Shown here: positions 7,437 through 15,696 of the stretch, in pieces | Layout of the letters: each line of letters opens with the position of its first letter | Position numbering within the stretch: the first letter of the stretch is position 1 | Assembly: GCA_963784195.1 (NCBI GenBank) | Contig: CAWARA010000032.1 | Span: 62,001-126,000, forward strand | Source of the DNA: CAVQAH01 sp963784195 | GTDB taxonomy: Bacteria > Acidobacteriota > Vicinamibacteria > Vicinamibacterales > 2-12-FULL-66-21 | Length of the DNA: 64,000 nucleotides | Direction: 5' to 3' | The notes under the pieces: generated by a model | Database searches by the model: none | What the model was told of the DNA's origin: nothing | Seen by the model: only the letters and a program-made list of their open reading frames with translations | Position numbers and translations under genes: made by a program

Positions 7437-8105
7437 ATGTCTGAGTTGATCGATCTCATCCTGAAGCTCGACGAACATCTCTTTGCGCTGACCGAAGCTT
7501 ACGGACCCTGGGTTTACGGGGTACTTTTCGCGATCGTTTTTGCCGAAACCGGTCTCGTGGTCACGCCGATCCTCCCGGGCGACTCGCTGCTCTTCGCGGC
7601 AGGGGCGCTCTGCGGGGCGGGACTGCTCGACCCGACGATCATGGCGATTGTCCTCATATCCGCCGCCATTCTCGGCGACGCGGTCAACTATTCGGTGGGT
7701 CGCTGGGTCGGGCCTCGCGTGTTTCATGCGACCGACGACACGACGTGGCTGCATCGAATGTTGCGCCGCGATCACCTCGACAAGGCGCACGCGTTCTTCG
7801 AGAAGCATGGTGGCAAGGCGATCGTGCTGGCGCGCTTCATGCCGATCGTTCGGACCTTCGTGCCATTCGTGGCGGGTGCCGGATCGATGTCGTATCCGGC
7901 GTTTGCGTTCTACAACGTGGCCGGCGCCTTGTTGTGGGTGTTCTCCTGCTTCGGGCTCGGGTATCTGTTCGGCAACGTTCCCATCGTCAAGGACAATTTC
8001 TGGGCCGCGGCGCTCGTGATCGTTGCCATCTCGCTCGTGCCGATCGCCCTCGAGTTCTGGAAGGCCCGCAGCAACCGTGAAGTGCCACCGGTGGCCCTGC
8101 CCTAG
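7437..8105 (+). CDS. DedA-family membrane protein
   Basis: 222 residues from the ATG at 7437 (a GTG 18 bases upstream is possible but adds an atypical N-terminus). Motifs of the DedA/SNARE-associated family are clear: FAETGLVVTPILPGDSLLF in the first re-entrant region, GRWVGPRVF, and RFMPIVRTFVPFVAGAGSM with its conserved arginines, then a C-terminal transmembrane helix. DedA proteins are inner-membrane transporters; several family members flip undecaprenyl phosphate or phospholipids. The start lies 27 bases after the right arm of composite element 1, so its promoter region is formed by or close to that element. Confidence 0.9.
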   Translation: MSELIDLILKLDEHLFALTEAYGPWVYGVLFAIVFAETGLVVTPILPGDSLLFAAGALCGAGLLDPTIMAIVLISAAILGDAVNYSVGRWVGPRVFHATDDTTWLHRMLRRDHLDKAHAFFEKHGGKAIVLARFMPIVRTFVPFVAGAGSMSYPAFAFYNVAGALLWVFSCFGLGYLFGNVPIVKDNFWAAALVIVAISLVPIALEFWKARSNREVPPVALP

Positions 8106-8123
8106 CGTGATTCGGGCGTCGCG

Positions 8124-9116
8124 ATGCTGACCGAGACGCCTGACGGGTTGCACTGCGCGGACGGCGATTTCTACATCGACCCCTGGGCGCCTGTGGAACG
8201 TGCGGTGATCACGCACGCGCATGGCGATCACGCGCGGCCCGGCTCTGCGGCCTACCTCTGCGCCCGCGCCTCCGTCCGCCTCCTGCGTCGTCGATTCGGT
8301 GACGACTGCGTCATCGAGGGCCTCGAATACGGTGACACGCGCCTCATCGGCGGGACCCGGATCAGTTTTCACCCCGCGGGACATGTACTTGGATCGGCAC
8401 AGGTGCGGCTCGAGGGCGCTGGCGGCGTCTGGGTCGTCTCCGGCGACTACAAGCGCGCCGAGGATCCCACCTGCGCGCCGTTCGAACCAGTCACAGCCAA
8501 CACATTCATCACCGAGTCGACCTTCGGTTTGCCGATCTACCGCTGGGATCGAACCGACGAAGTGATCGCCGATCTGATGGCCTGGTGGGACCAGAACCGG
8601 GCCGCGACGATGACGTCGGTGCTCTTCTGTTACACGATCGGGAAGGCGCAGCGAGTGCTGGCAGAGCTGACGCGCGTGACGGATCGAACGGTCCTCGCTC
8701 ACGGCATGATGCTGCCGATGATCGAGGTCTATCGCGAGGCGGGCATCCACATGCTTCCGGTCGCACCGGCGACGGAGCGGCCACGTGGCGCCTCGTACGC
8801 GGGCGAGCTCGTGCTCGCGCCGCTCTCGGCGCGCGGCACGCCATGGATGCGCCGGCTCGGGAATCATTCGGATGCATTTGTGTCGGGACTGATGCGCGTT
8901 CGCGGCGTCCGCCGCCAGCGCGCCTTCGATCGCGGGTTCGTCCTGTCCGATCACGCCGACTGGCCTGCGCTGCTCTACACCATCGCCGAATCCGGCGCCG
9001 ACCGTGTGCTCGTGACGCACGGGCACGCTGAACCGCTCGCGCGATACCTGACCGAACAGGGCGTCGAATCCGCGGTCATTCGAACCGCATGGGAAGGCGA
9101 ACCGACTGGTGACTGA
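8124..9116 (+). CDS. Ligase-associated DNA exonuclease (metallo-beta-lactamase/beta-CASP)
   Basis: 330 residues, starting with LTETPDGLHCADGDFYIDPW, then the metal-binding HAHGDHARPG (HxHxDH), HPAGHVLGSAQVRL, SGDYKRAEDPTCAPFEPV and a C-terminal DHADWPALL and VTHGHAEPL. This is the pattern of the ligase-associated DNA exonuclease family, related to SNM1/mRNA 3'-end-processing nucleases. The gene is followed by the ATP-dependent ligase it is usually found with, so the two probably form a DNA repair pair. The associated helicase and phosphoesterase seen in some genomes are not in this window. Confidence 0.92.
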   Translation: MLTETPDGLHCADGDFYIDPWAPVERAVITHAHGDHARPGSAAYLCARASVRLLRRRFGDDCVIEGLEYGDTRLIGGTRISFHPAGHVLGSAQVRLEGAGGVWVVSGDYKRAEDPTCAPFEPVTANTFITESTFGLPIYRWDRTDEVIADLMAWWDQNRAATMTSVLFCYTIGKAQRVLAELTRVTDRTVLAHGMMLPMIEVYREAGIHMLPVAPATERPRGASYAGELVLAPLSARGTPWMRRLGNHSDAFVSGLMRVRGVRRQRAFDRGFVLSDHADWPALLYTIAESGADRVLVTHGHAEPLARYLTEQGVESAVIRTAWEGEPTGD

Positions 9117-9125
9117 CTACCTGAA

Positions 9126-9229
9126 CCCGTAGCTCGTAGTCCGTGGTTCGTAGTCCGTAGCTCGTCGCTCGCAGACCTTGACGACAGCTCTTCGAGCCAC
9201 GAGCAACGAACCACGAACCACGACTTTTT
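9126..9229. repeat. Inverted heptamer arrays, GTAGTCC/GAACCAC type
   Basis: Six 7-base units on the left (GTAGCTC, GTAGTCC, GTGGTTC, GTAGTCC, GTAGCTC, GTCGCTC), a spacer of about 25 bases, then the inverse series (GAGCCAC, GAGCAAC, GAACCAC, GAACCAC). The two halves can pair as a hairpin. The array fills the gap between the exonuclease and ligase genes. A second array with nearly the same units is at 17880-17965. Confidence 0.85.
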
Positions 9230-9231
9230 TT

Positions 9232-10857
9232 ATGCACCGTTTCGCCACTCTCTTCGACGCGATCGATCGAACGACGTCGACCAACGCCAAGGTCGCGGCG
9301 ATGGCCGACTACTTTGCCGATGCGCCGCGGGAGGACGCCGCGTGGGCGGTCTTCTTCCTCACCGGGCGGCGTCTGAAGCGCCTCGTGCCGTCGGCGGCGA
9401 TCCAGGAGTGGACGCTCGCGGCGACCGGGCTGCCATCCTGGCTCCTGTCCGAATGCTGGTCGGTGGTTGGTGATGGCGCCGAGATCGCTGCGCTGGTGCT
9501 CGACCAGTTGCCGGCGGCGCCATCCGAAGATCTTCCGCTGTCAAAGTGGGTCGAGGAGCGCATCATCCCGCTGAAGACGCTCTCCCCCGAGGTGCAGCAG
9601 ACGCGTGTCACCGAGTGGTGGCGACGGCTCGATCGGCTCCAGCGTTTCATGCTGCTGAAACTGCTCACCGGGGAGTTCCGCGTCGGCGTTTCGCAGACGC
9701 TCGTGGTGCGTGCCATCGCTCGAGCGGCAGCGCTTCCGGCAACGACCATCGCAGCGCGACTCATGGGCGAATGGGCCCCGTCGGCCGACTGGTTCTCGTC
9801 GGTGCTGTCCCACGAGCGCACCGAGGACGACCGATCCCGTCCTTACCCGTTCTGTCTGGCCTCACCGCTCGACGAGGCGCCGGACACGCTTGGGAGCCCG
9901 GAAGCGTGGCTGATCGAGTGGAAGTGGGACGGCATTCGAGCGCAGCTCGTCAAGCGCGATGCGCGCGTGCACCTCTGGTCTCGCGGCGAGGAGCTGATCA
10001 CGCACCGGTTCCCGGAAATCGCGGCAGCCGCAACGAACCTGCCTGACGGCACGGTCCTCGACGGCGAGGTGCTGGCGTTTCGCGACGATCGACCGATGCC
10101 GTTCTCGGCCCTCCAGCAGCGGATCGGACGTCAGAAACAGGTCGCCCAGCTCGTGCGCGCCGTGCCCGTCGTCTTCATGACCTACGATGTGCTCGAGGAT
10201 CTGAACGAGGACATCAGATCGTTTCCGCTGAGCGAACGGCGCCGCCGGCTGGAGGGACTCCTCAAGGGATCGATATTGCGGCCGTCGCCGGTCGTGACGG
10301 GTGCGACGTGGGAAGAGCTGGCGGCGCTACGCGCCGATTCCAGGGCCCGCGGCGTCGAAGGCCTCATGCTCAAGCGGCTGACCTCGGCTTACGGGGTCGG
10401 ACGAAAGCGGGGCGACTGGTGGAAGTGGAAGATCGAGCCCTTCTCTATCGATGCGGTCCTTATCTATGCCCAGCCGGGCAGCGGCAAGCGGGCCAGCCTG
10501 CTGACCGATTACACGTTCGGCGTCTGGGACAACGGCGAGCTCGTGCCGATTGCCAAGGCGTATTCGGGGTTGTCGAACGAAGAGATCGACGAAATGGACC
10601 GCTGGATCCGCCGTCACACGCGCGAGCGGTTCGGCCCGGTGCGGCACGTCGAGCCGGCCCACGTCTTCGAGCTGGGCTTCGAGGGCATCGCGAAATCCAC
10701 GCGGCACCGTTCAGGCATCGCGGTTCGGTTCCCGCGCATGCTGCGGTGGCGGCGCGATAAGAAGCCGGAGGATGCGGACACGATTGAATCGGTCCGCGCC
10801 CTGCTCGACGCTCAGGGAGTCAGCGCGCCTGACCGAACTTCTCGAGGGCCGCAATGA
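9232..10857 (+). CDS. ATP-dependent DNA ligase (ligase-associated system)
   Basis: 541 residues from the ATG at 9232; the longer frame would start inside the heptamer repeat. The N-terminal third is the alpha-helical DNA-binding domain (FATLFDAIDRTTSTNAKV). The nucleotidyltransferase core carries the adenylation motif EWKWDGIRAQL with K231 as the likely AMP-accepting lysine, LDGEVLAF, VFMTYDVLE, EGLMLKRL and WWKWK, and an OB-fold C-terminus follows. Such ligases work with the exonuclease encoded just upstream in a nick- or break-repair system separate from the NAD-dependent replicative ligase. The last 38 bases overlap the convergent M28 peptidase gene. Confidence 0.94.
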   Translation: MHRFATLFDAIDRTTSTNAKVAAMADYFADAPREDAAWAVFFLTGRRLKRLVPSAAIQEWTLAATGLPSWLLSECWSVVGDGAEIAALVLDQLPAAPSEDLPLSKWVEERIIPLKTLSPEVQQTRVTEWWRRLDRLQRFMLLKLLTGEFRVGVSQTLVVRAIARAAALPATTIAARLMGEWAPSADWFSSVLSHERTEDDRSRPYPFCLASPLDEAPDTLGSPEAWLIEWKWDGIRAQLVKRDARVHLWSRGEELITHRFPEIAAAATNLPDGTVLDGEVLAFRDDRPMPFSALQQRIGRQKQVAQLVRAVPVVFMTYDVLEDLNEDIRSFPLSERRRRLEGLLKGSILRPSPVVTGATWEELAALRADSRARGVEGLMLKRLTSAYGVGRKRGDWWKWKIEPFSIDAVLIYAQPGSGKRASLLTDYTFGVWDNGELVPIAKAYSGLSNEEIDEMDRWIRRHTRERFGPVRHVEPAHVFELGFEGIAKSTRHRSGIAVRFPRMLRWRRDKKPEDADTIESVRALLDAQGVSAPDRTSRGPQ

Positions 10858-11764
10858 TGGTTTTCACCGCGCCCGCGAAAAACGGCTGCTGAATCGTCTC
10901 GGCGTCGTCGGTCGGCTTGTGATGGTTCTCGAAGTCCTCGACACCGAAATAGATGAACGGTATGCCTGCTTCGTGGAACGGATAGTGATCGGAGTCTTTC
11001 GTCCAGTCTTCCGCTTTGATGTTCGGCACGTCGTGTCCGAGCCGGAGCTCCACCGGCGGCTGCGCGACACCCTCCAGCATCGGCTTCAGCGCAGGATAGT
11101 GATAGGTGCCGGCCGCGTAGAGCACGTTCTTGGCGTCGCGGCCGATCATGTCGACGTTGATGTTCAGGACCATCGCGGTCTTCGGAATCGGGCCGCTGTT
11201 CAGCAGCGCTCTCGCGCCGTGCAGCCCGCTTTCCTCCGCGTCCAGCGCCGCGAGTAGCAGCGACGGCCCCGTCGGATTTTTCTGGAAGTGTTCGGCGATC
11301 GCCAGCAGCGCCGCAACACCTGACGCGTTGTCGTCCGCTCCGTTGTAGACCTGCCCATTGCGGATGCCGATGTGGTCGTAGTGAGCCGTGACGACGATGT
11401 AGCGATCGGGGGTACGGGTGCCGGGAATCACCGCGAGCAGGTTCGTGCCGGAGCGGTCTCCGGGCTCGCCGCGGCCACTGAACTTGAACGTCTGCTCGAA
11501 GGATGCTCCTGCCGGCTTCAGCCCAATCTCCTTGAAACGCTGAAGGACGTACGCGCGGGCCTTGGCTCCGCCAGGAGTCCCGGCGAGACGGCCCTGCATG
11601 TCGTCTGCCGCCAGGACACGCACGTCGCGCATCAACTGGTCTTCGCTGACCTGAATCGGCCTCGCTGGAGGCGCGGCCTGCCAGCCGTACGCCGGCGCCT
11701 GGATGGCGGCGGCGAGAAGAACGACGCAAACGTAAGACTTTGGTAATCTGCGATCTGGAGTCAT
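10820..11764 (-). CDS. M28 family zinc aminopeptidase, exported
   Basis: 314 residues from the ATG at 11764 (MTPDRRLPKSYVCVVLLAAA, a signal peptide); a longer frame upstream would run antisense into the divergent gene. The M28 zinc ligands are all in place: TAHYDHIG, NGADDNASG, DAEESGLHG, NVDMIGRD and SDHYPFHEAGIP. It would remove N-terminal residues from peptides outside the cytoplasm. The gene converges with the ligase gene (38-base overlap) and diverges from the small membrane protein gene, only 34 bases from its start. Confidence 0.92.
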   Translation of the reverse strand: MTPDRRLPKSYVCVVLLAAAIQAPAYGWQAAPPARPIQVSEDQLMRDVRVLAADDMQGRLAGTPGGAKARAYVLQRFKEIGLKPAGASFEQTFKFSGRGEPGDRSGTNLLAVIPGTRTPDRYIVVTAHYDHIGIRNGQVYNGADDNASGVAALLAIAEHFQKNPTGPSLLLAALDAEESGLHGARALLNSGPIPKTAMVLNINVDMIGRDAKNVLYAAGTYHYPALKPMLEGVAQPPVELRLGHDVPNIKAEDWTKDSDHYPFHEAGIPFIYFGVEDFENHHKPTDDAETIQQPFFAGAVKTIIAALEKFGQAR

Positions 11765-11798
11765 GTAATCGTCAATTCTAACGGTATCCTTGCGGACC

Positions 11799-12260
11799 AT
11801 GCTCGGGTCCAGGGTCAAAGGCGGGCAGGTTGGTGAACGCGGCACAGCCGAGCGGGTCATTCGGCAAATCCTGCTTGCCACGCTCGCCATCGGAGTGGTG
11901 GGCACCGCAATCGAGCTCGTCCTGCTCGAACACTACGAGAGCTGGAATCAGCGGATCCCTCTAGGGTTGCTTGGCTGTGCGGCACTTGTTCTGGTGTGGC
12001 ACGGCATCGATCGAGGGCCGGCGCCGGTTCACACGCTGCAAGTCCTCATGCTCGTCTTCGTGCTGGCGGGCATGCTCGGCGTGTACCTGCACTACAGCGG
12101 CAACCGTGAGTTCGAGCTGGAAATGTACCCAACGATGTCGGGGATGGAACTGTTTCGTAAGACGATGATGGGCGCAACACCTGCACTTGCGCCCGGAACG
12201 ATGATTCAGTTGGCGCTCGTCGGGTTGGCGTACACGTTCCGCCACCCCAGGCTGGACTAA
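11799..12260 (+). CDS. Small integral membrane protein of unknown function
   Basis: 153 residues from the ATG at 11799. Four hydrophobic segments are visible: about residues 25-45 (ILLATLAIGVVGTAIELVLL), 55-72 (IPLGLLGCAALVLVW), 80-98 (LQVLMLVFVLAGMLGVYL) and 128-145 (MIQLALVGLAYTF). A short soluble stretch lies between the last two. I do not recognise a family. It is divergent from the M28 peptidase gene and ends 7 bases before the GGGGTCAG inverted repeat. Confidence 0.7.
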   Translation: MLGSRVKGGQVGERGTAERVIRQILLATLAIGVVGTAIELVLLEHYESWNQRIPLGLLGCAALVLVWHGIDRGPAPVHTLQVLMLVFVLAGMLGVYLHYSGNREFELEMYPTMSGMELFRKTMMGATPALAPGTMIQLALVGLAYTFRHPRLD

Positions 12261-12267
12261 TTAGAGG

Positions 12268-12356
12268 GGGGTCAGATCTTGTTTCTTGCACGTTTGTACT
12301 CATTAGAGGGACATCCGCAAAAGGGGACACTCGTGCAAGAAACAAGATCTGACCCC
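12268..12356. repeat. 25-bp perfect inverted repeat, GGGGTCAGATCTTG type (REP-like)
   Basis: 12268-12292 is the exact inverted complement of 12332-12356, with a 39-base spacer. The outer bases are GGGGTCAGATCTTG. The repeat at 42211-42253 begins GGGGTCAGGTCTTG, so the two share their outer ends. Sequences of this type are known as REP palindromes beside RAYT (IS200-like) transposase genes, but no such gene is in this window. A direct repeat TTAGAGGG at about 12261 and 12303 flanks the left arm. Confidence 0.8.
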
Positions 12357-12372
12357 ATCCGAGGAGTCAGAA

Positions 12373-13008
12373 ATGAGATTGAAAGCGACGTTCATCGCCG
12401 GTATCGCCATCGCTCTTCTCGCGTCGACGGCGCCTGCCGGCGCCCAGGTCGGAAAAGGACTGGTCGACCCGAACACTGCTGACGAGAAGACCCTTCTCGG
12501 CGTTCCGCACCTGACGGCGCCGATCGTGAAAGGCCTCATCGAAAAGCGGCCGTTCGCGAGCCAGACGGACTTCAATACGTTTCTGACAAGCCAGGGACTC
12601 AACAAGACGCAACTGGCGGATACCTATGGCAGGACGTTCGTCCACCTCAATCTGAACACGGCGACCCGCGACGAGATCCTGATGGTCCCGAACCTGGGGA
12701 ACAGGATGGCTCACGAGTTCGAGGAGTATCGGCCCTACAAGGCGATGGCGCAGTTCCGCCGGGAAATGAAGAAGTACGTGGACGACAAGGAGGTCGCCAG
12801 ACTCGAACAGTACGTGTTCGTGCCCATCAATCTGAACACCGCCACCGACGAGGACATCCTTTCCATTCCCGGCCTTGGCAAACGCATGCTGCACGAGTTC
12901 AAGGAATATCGCCCCTACAAGAACATGGAGCAGTTCCGTCGCGAGATCGGCAAGTACGTGGACAAGAAAGAGGTCGCGCGGCTCGAGCGTTACGTGACGA
13001 TCGACTGA
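12373..13008 (+). CDS. Exported protein with three helix-hairpin-helix repeats (ComEA-like)
   Basis: 211 residues with a signal peptide ending near APAGAQ. The rest is three copies of a helix-hairpin-helix unit: VDPNTADEKTLLGVPHL, LNLNTATRDEILMVPNLGNR and INLNTATDEDILSIPGLGKR, the last two followed by near-identical YRPYK.M.QFRRE...YVD.KEVARLE segments. ComEA-type HhH domains bind DNA without sequence preference, so an extracytoplasmic DNA- or surface-binding role is possible. The repeats are more alike than usual, suggesting recent internal duplication. It follows the GGGGTCAG inverted repeat, which probably contains its upstream region. Confidence 0.85.
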   Translation: MRLKATFIAGIAIALLASTAPAGAQVGKGLVDPNTADEKTLLGVPHLTAPIVKGLIEKRPFASQTDFNTFLTSQGLNKTQLADTYGRTFVHLNLNTATRDEILMVPNLGNRMAHEFEEYRPYKAMAQFRREMKKYVDDKEVARLEQYVFVPINLNTATDEDILSIPGLGKRMLHEFKEYRPYKNMEQFRREIGKYVDKKEVARLERYVTID

Positions 13009-13009
13009 C

Positions 13010-14368
13010 GTCGATGTTAGCGGCGCTCGTTTCCTGTCTCTGGCAGCGATCGACACGCTGCTCGCATCGCGGCAAACGGCGCCGCAACCGGCGTTCGACG
13101 ACGACCTGCAAATCATCCTGACCGACGCCGTGGCAGCACTGATCGACGACCTGCGCTACGGCAAGGTTCTGCCGGTCACGCTCGACAAGCGCTGGAACGT
13201 CGACCCGCGGACTGGCGCACCGCGCCCCTCGAAGACGACGTAGCTGCGGTTGCCGCGACGAGCTCGCCGGCAGCGGCCATCGGCGCACTGAAACCGACGC
13301 ATTTCATCTACGTGGGGCTCAAGGACGCGCTCGCGAAGCTGCGCGCGGTCACGCGCGCAGGCGGATGGCCGGCCGTGCCTGCTGGTCCGGCGATCAAAGC
13401 GGGCATGACCGATCGCCGTGTCGCCGCAATCCGCAAACGGCTGGCTTCAACCGGTGAGCTGCCGAACGTCAACAACGCTCGAGAACGAGACCTACGACGA
13501 CGAGTTGCGCGAGGCGGTCAAACGGTTTCAGGAGCGTCACCGTCTCACCGCGGACGGCGCGATAGGCCCCGCCACAGTGCAGGCGATGAATGTCACCGCT
13601 GAGTCGCGCATCGGCCAGCTGCGGGTCAACATGGAGCGCGCGCGCTGGGTCGTCGGAGGCCTCCGCGATTCGTTCGTGCTCGTCAACCTGCCGGCGTTCA
13701 AGGTCTACTTGATCCGCAACCGTGGGAACGTCTGGGAATCCAGGACGCAAATCGGACGGGAAGCACGCCAGACCCCGACGTTCCGTGCGAACCTGCGCTA
13801 CCTGGTGTTCAACCCGGACTGGACGGTGCCGCCGACGATCCTCGCGCAGGATGTGCTCGGCGGCATGCGAAAAGGCGAAAACACGATCGCGCGCAAGCGC
13901 CTGACGATTCTCGATCGTCAGGGACGTCCAGTGGATCCTGCGACGATTGACTGGGCCAACGCCACGCGTGCGAACTTCCCTTACACGCTGCGTCAGTCAC
14001 CCGGACCCGACAACGCGCTCGGACGCGTGAAGTTCATCTTCCCGAACGAACACTCGATCTTTCTCCACGATACGCCGAGCCAGGAACTCTTTGGGTCAGA
14101 CAAACGCACGTTCAGTTCGGGGTGCATTCGCGTGGAGAACGCGCTCGAATTCGCGACCGTTCTCCTCGATGGCGATGGCCGCTGGAATCGCCAGCTGATC
14201 GACGAAGCCATTGCCAGCGGCAAGACCGAGACGGTCTTCCTCAAAGAGGCATTGCCGGTGCTGATCGTGTACTGGACCGTCAGCGTCGGCGCATCCGGCG
14301 AGCTGCGTTTCGCCCGCGATGTGTACGGACGCGATGACCCTGTGCTTCGAGCGCTGGACAGCCCCTGA
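13010..14368 (+). pseudogene. L,D-transpeptidase (YcbB/LdtD type), frameshifted and lacking a start
   Basis: Three frames together make a YcbB-like protein. The first (from about 13010) gives an N-terminal scaffold containing LRYGKVLPVTLDKRWNVD and hits a stop near 13240. The second, open from about 13210, reads LKPTHFIYVGLKDALAKL and then a peptidoglycan-binding region. The third (from about 13490 to 14368) holds YDDELREAVKRFQ, IGPATVQAMNV and the catalytic HDTPSQELFGS...FSSGCIRVENA, with the nucleophilic cysteine in SSGC. There are two shifts, near 13210 and 13480, and no start codon or signal peptide. Either the gene is decayed or the sequence has indels. The intact family makes 3-3 peptidoglycan cross-links. 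Confidence 0.82.
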
Positions 14369-14376
14369 TCAAGCGC

Positions 14377-14405
14377 TAGTGCAAAGTGCAGAGTGCCCTG
14401 CACTA
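14377..14405. repeat. Short heptamer array, AGTGCAA/AGTGCAG type
   Basis: Four 7-base units (AGTGCAA, AGTGCAG, AGTGCCC, TGCACTA), the last being the inverse of the first. They fill the 40-base gap between the convergent L,D-transpeptidase remnant and the ankyrin-repeat gene. Confidence 0.55.
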
Positions 14406-14408
14406 AGC

Positions 14409-15239
14409 CTATAAGCCAGGGACACCTGAGACTCTCCGAGCCGTCACGACAAGCGGCCCGTCCTCAATGGTCACAGACGAGGCGCTGGGACCCGGAGCAA
14501 AGCGGATGCGCACTGTCTCGGCGCCTGGCGGGTGAAACACCCGCGAGCCGAGGTGAAACAGGTTGCGCTCTGTGGCCCCGGTTCGCTGAATGACGAGGTT
14601 GCCGCGGGCGTTGACCGTGACGCTGAGGCGATCGGTCGCACCCGATCCGAATGAATAGTCGCCCAGTATCGCCTTGCGATCTTCATCGGGCAGGCTCTCG
14701 TTGGTGTATCGCGGTTCGGCGTCGCCGAGCGTTTCCAGATACTTCACCACCTCCGCTGCGCCGCCGAACTTGGCGTGATCGAGCAACGGAATGCCGTGCG
14801 GTCCCTTGGTCCGCTGAATCCCTGGCGACGCGGCAATCATCCCCTGCACGACGGTGAGCTGACCGAGCATGGCCGCTGAGAAAATCGTCGGCGGTGCTCC
14901 TGCCTTGAGCAGCACATCGGCAATCTCGCGGTTCCCGACATGGGATGCGGCCCCGAGGGCAGTTTCCCAATCGCCATAGCCCCAGTCCCAGGACGCCTTC
15001 GCCAGCGCGGGACAGCCCGAAACCAGCTCTCGCACGCGCGCGGCGTTTCCATGCGAGACGGCGACGATTTCTCGCGCCAGCGCGGGATCCTGGGTCGGAA
15101 ACGATTCCGGGATGGTTCCCGGACGATCGGGGGCTGGCCCCTGAAACGATCGCGGGGTTGAGGCGGAAATCTCGAGCGATCCGCCCAACACGCTGCTGAC
15201 CGGGACGATGGCCAGAAATGAACGACGGGAAAGCGACAT
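14409..15239 (-). CDS. Exported ankyrin-repeat protein
   Basis: 276 residues from the ATG at 15239. The N-terminus MSLSRRSFLAIVPVSSVLGG has the SRRSFL twin-arginine signal. The mature protein has ankyrin-like repeats (HGNAARVRELVSGCPALAK, WETALGAASHVGNREIADVLL, AAMLGQLTVVQGMIAA, IPLLDHAKFGGAAEVVKYL) and a C-terminal beta-rich domain of about 90 residues starting at ILGDYSFGSGATDRLSV. The function is unknown; the Tat signal suggests folding before export. It converges with the broken transpeptidase and has composite element 2 upstream. Confidence 0.8.
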   Translation of the reverse strand: MSLSRRSFLAIVPVSSVLGGSLEISASTPRSFQGPAPDRPGTIPESFPTQDPALAREIVAVSHGNAARVRELVSGCPALAKASWDWGYGDWETALGAASHVGNREIADVLLKAGAPPTIFSAAMLGQLTVVQGMIAASPGIQRTKGPHGIPLLDHAKFGGAAEVVKYLETLGDAEPRYTNESLPDEDRKAILGDYSFGSGATDRLSVTVNARGNLVIQRTGATERNLFHLGSRVFHPPGAETVRIRFAPGPSASSVTIEDGPLVVTARRVSGVPGL

Positions 15240-15369
15240 GGCGGCTGACCTCCTGACGCCGACAGTGATCGAGCCGCCGTCGGTGCGCAAGCCAGGATCA
15301 GCTCAGGCCGATGTAAGTTGAGAAGTCGAGTGTCGGCAGGGAGTTACAGAGTGAGGTAAGTTGTGACTG

Positions 15370-15680
15370 GACGGAGGGGACGGAGGGAACGGAACGAGCT
15401 TCAACTCAGAGACTCGGAGGAACGGAGGGCTTGGGGATTGTTCTGCACCTATTGACCACTGCGAGCCGATGCCGCCGCGACGCGGCGGGCGATCGATCGA
15501 GTCCCCGGAGGTGCAAGCCACTCAGCACTCACAGGTGGCTTGCAGCTCCGGGGACTCGATCGATCGCACGGCCCGGCCAAGGCCGGGCCGGCATCGGCTG
15601 CTCCCCAGGTTCCGGACGCCTGCCACGCTCCGTGTCTCCGTGTCTCCGTTTTTGAAGCTCGTTCCGTGCACTCCGTCTCG
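15370..15680. mobile_element. Composite palindromic element 2 (no gene)
   Basis: Left arm 15370-15427 carries GGACGGAGG units, GAACGAGCTTCAACTCAGAG and GGAGGAACGGAGG; right arm 15629-15680 is the inverse (CTCCGTTTTTGAAGCTCGTT, ACTCCGTCTC). The cruciform core at 15464-15599 lies between. Arms and core match composite element 1, but there is no room for a GxxExxY gene. It may be a short, non-autonomous form. It fills most of the gap between the ankyrin gene and the frameshifted regulator; bases 15240-15369 show nothing recognisable. Confidence 0.65.
15464..15599. repeat. Cruciform core of element 2
   Basis: 136-bp palindrome. 15489-15520 pairs with 15536-15567 at 31 of 32 positions. Side hairpins are a GCCGC...GCGGC stem on the left and a GGCCCGGCC-AAGG-GGCCGGGCC stem on the right, and the ends AGCCGATGCC / GGCATCGGCT pair. 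The side hairpins are in the opposite order to element 1. Confidence 0.85.
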
Positions 15681-15696
15681 CTCCCGAACACAAACG

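Noticed and set aside
7422..9026. Long antisense open frames, for example 7422-9026 minus, 3568-4698 plus, 30808-32532 plus and 43145-44779 plus.
   Set aside because: Each lies opposite a gene with clear family motifs. Their translations are Arg/Ala/Pro-rich without recognisable domains, as expected from high-GC shadow frames.
12268..12356. The 25-bp inverted repeat as a terminator of the small membrane protein gene.
   Set aside because: It has a 39-base spacer and no T tract, and its ends are shared with the repeat at 42211-42253.
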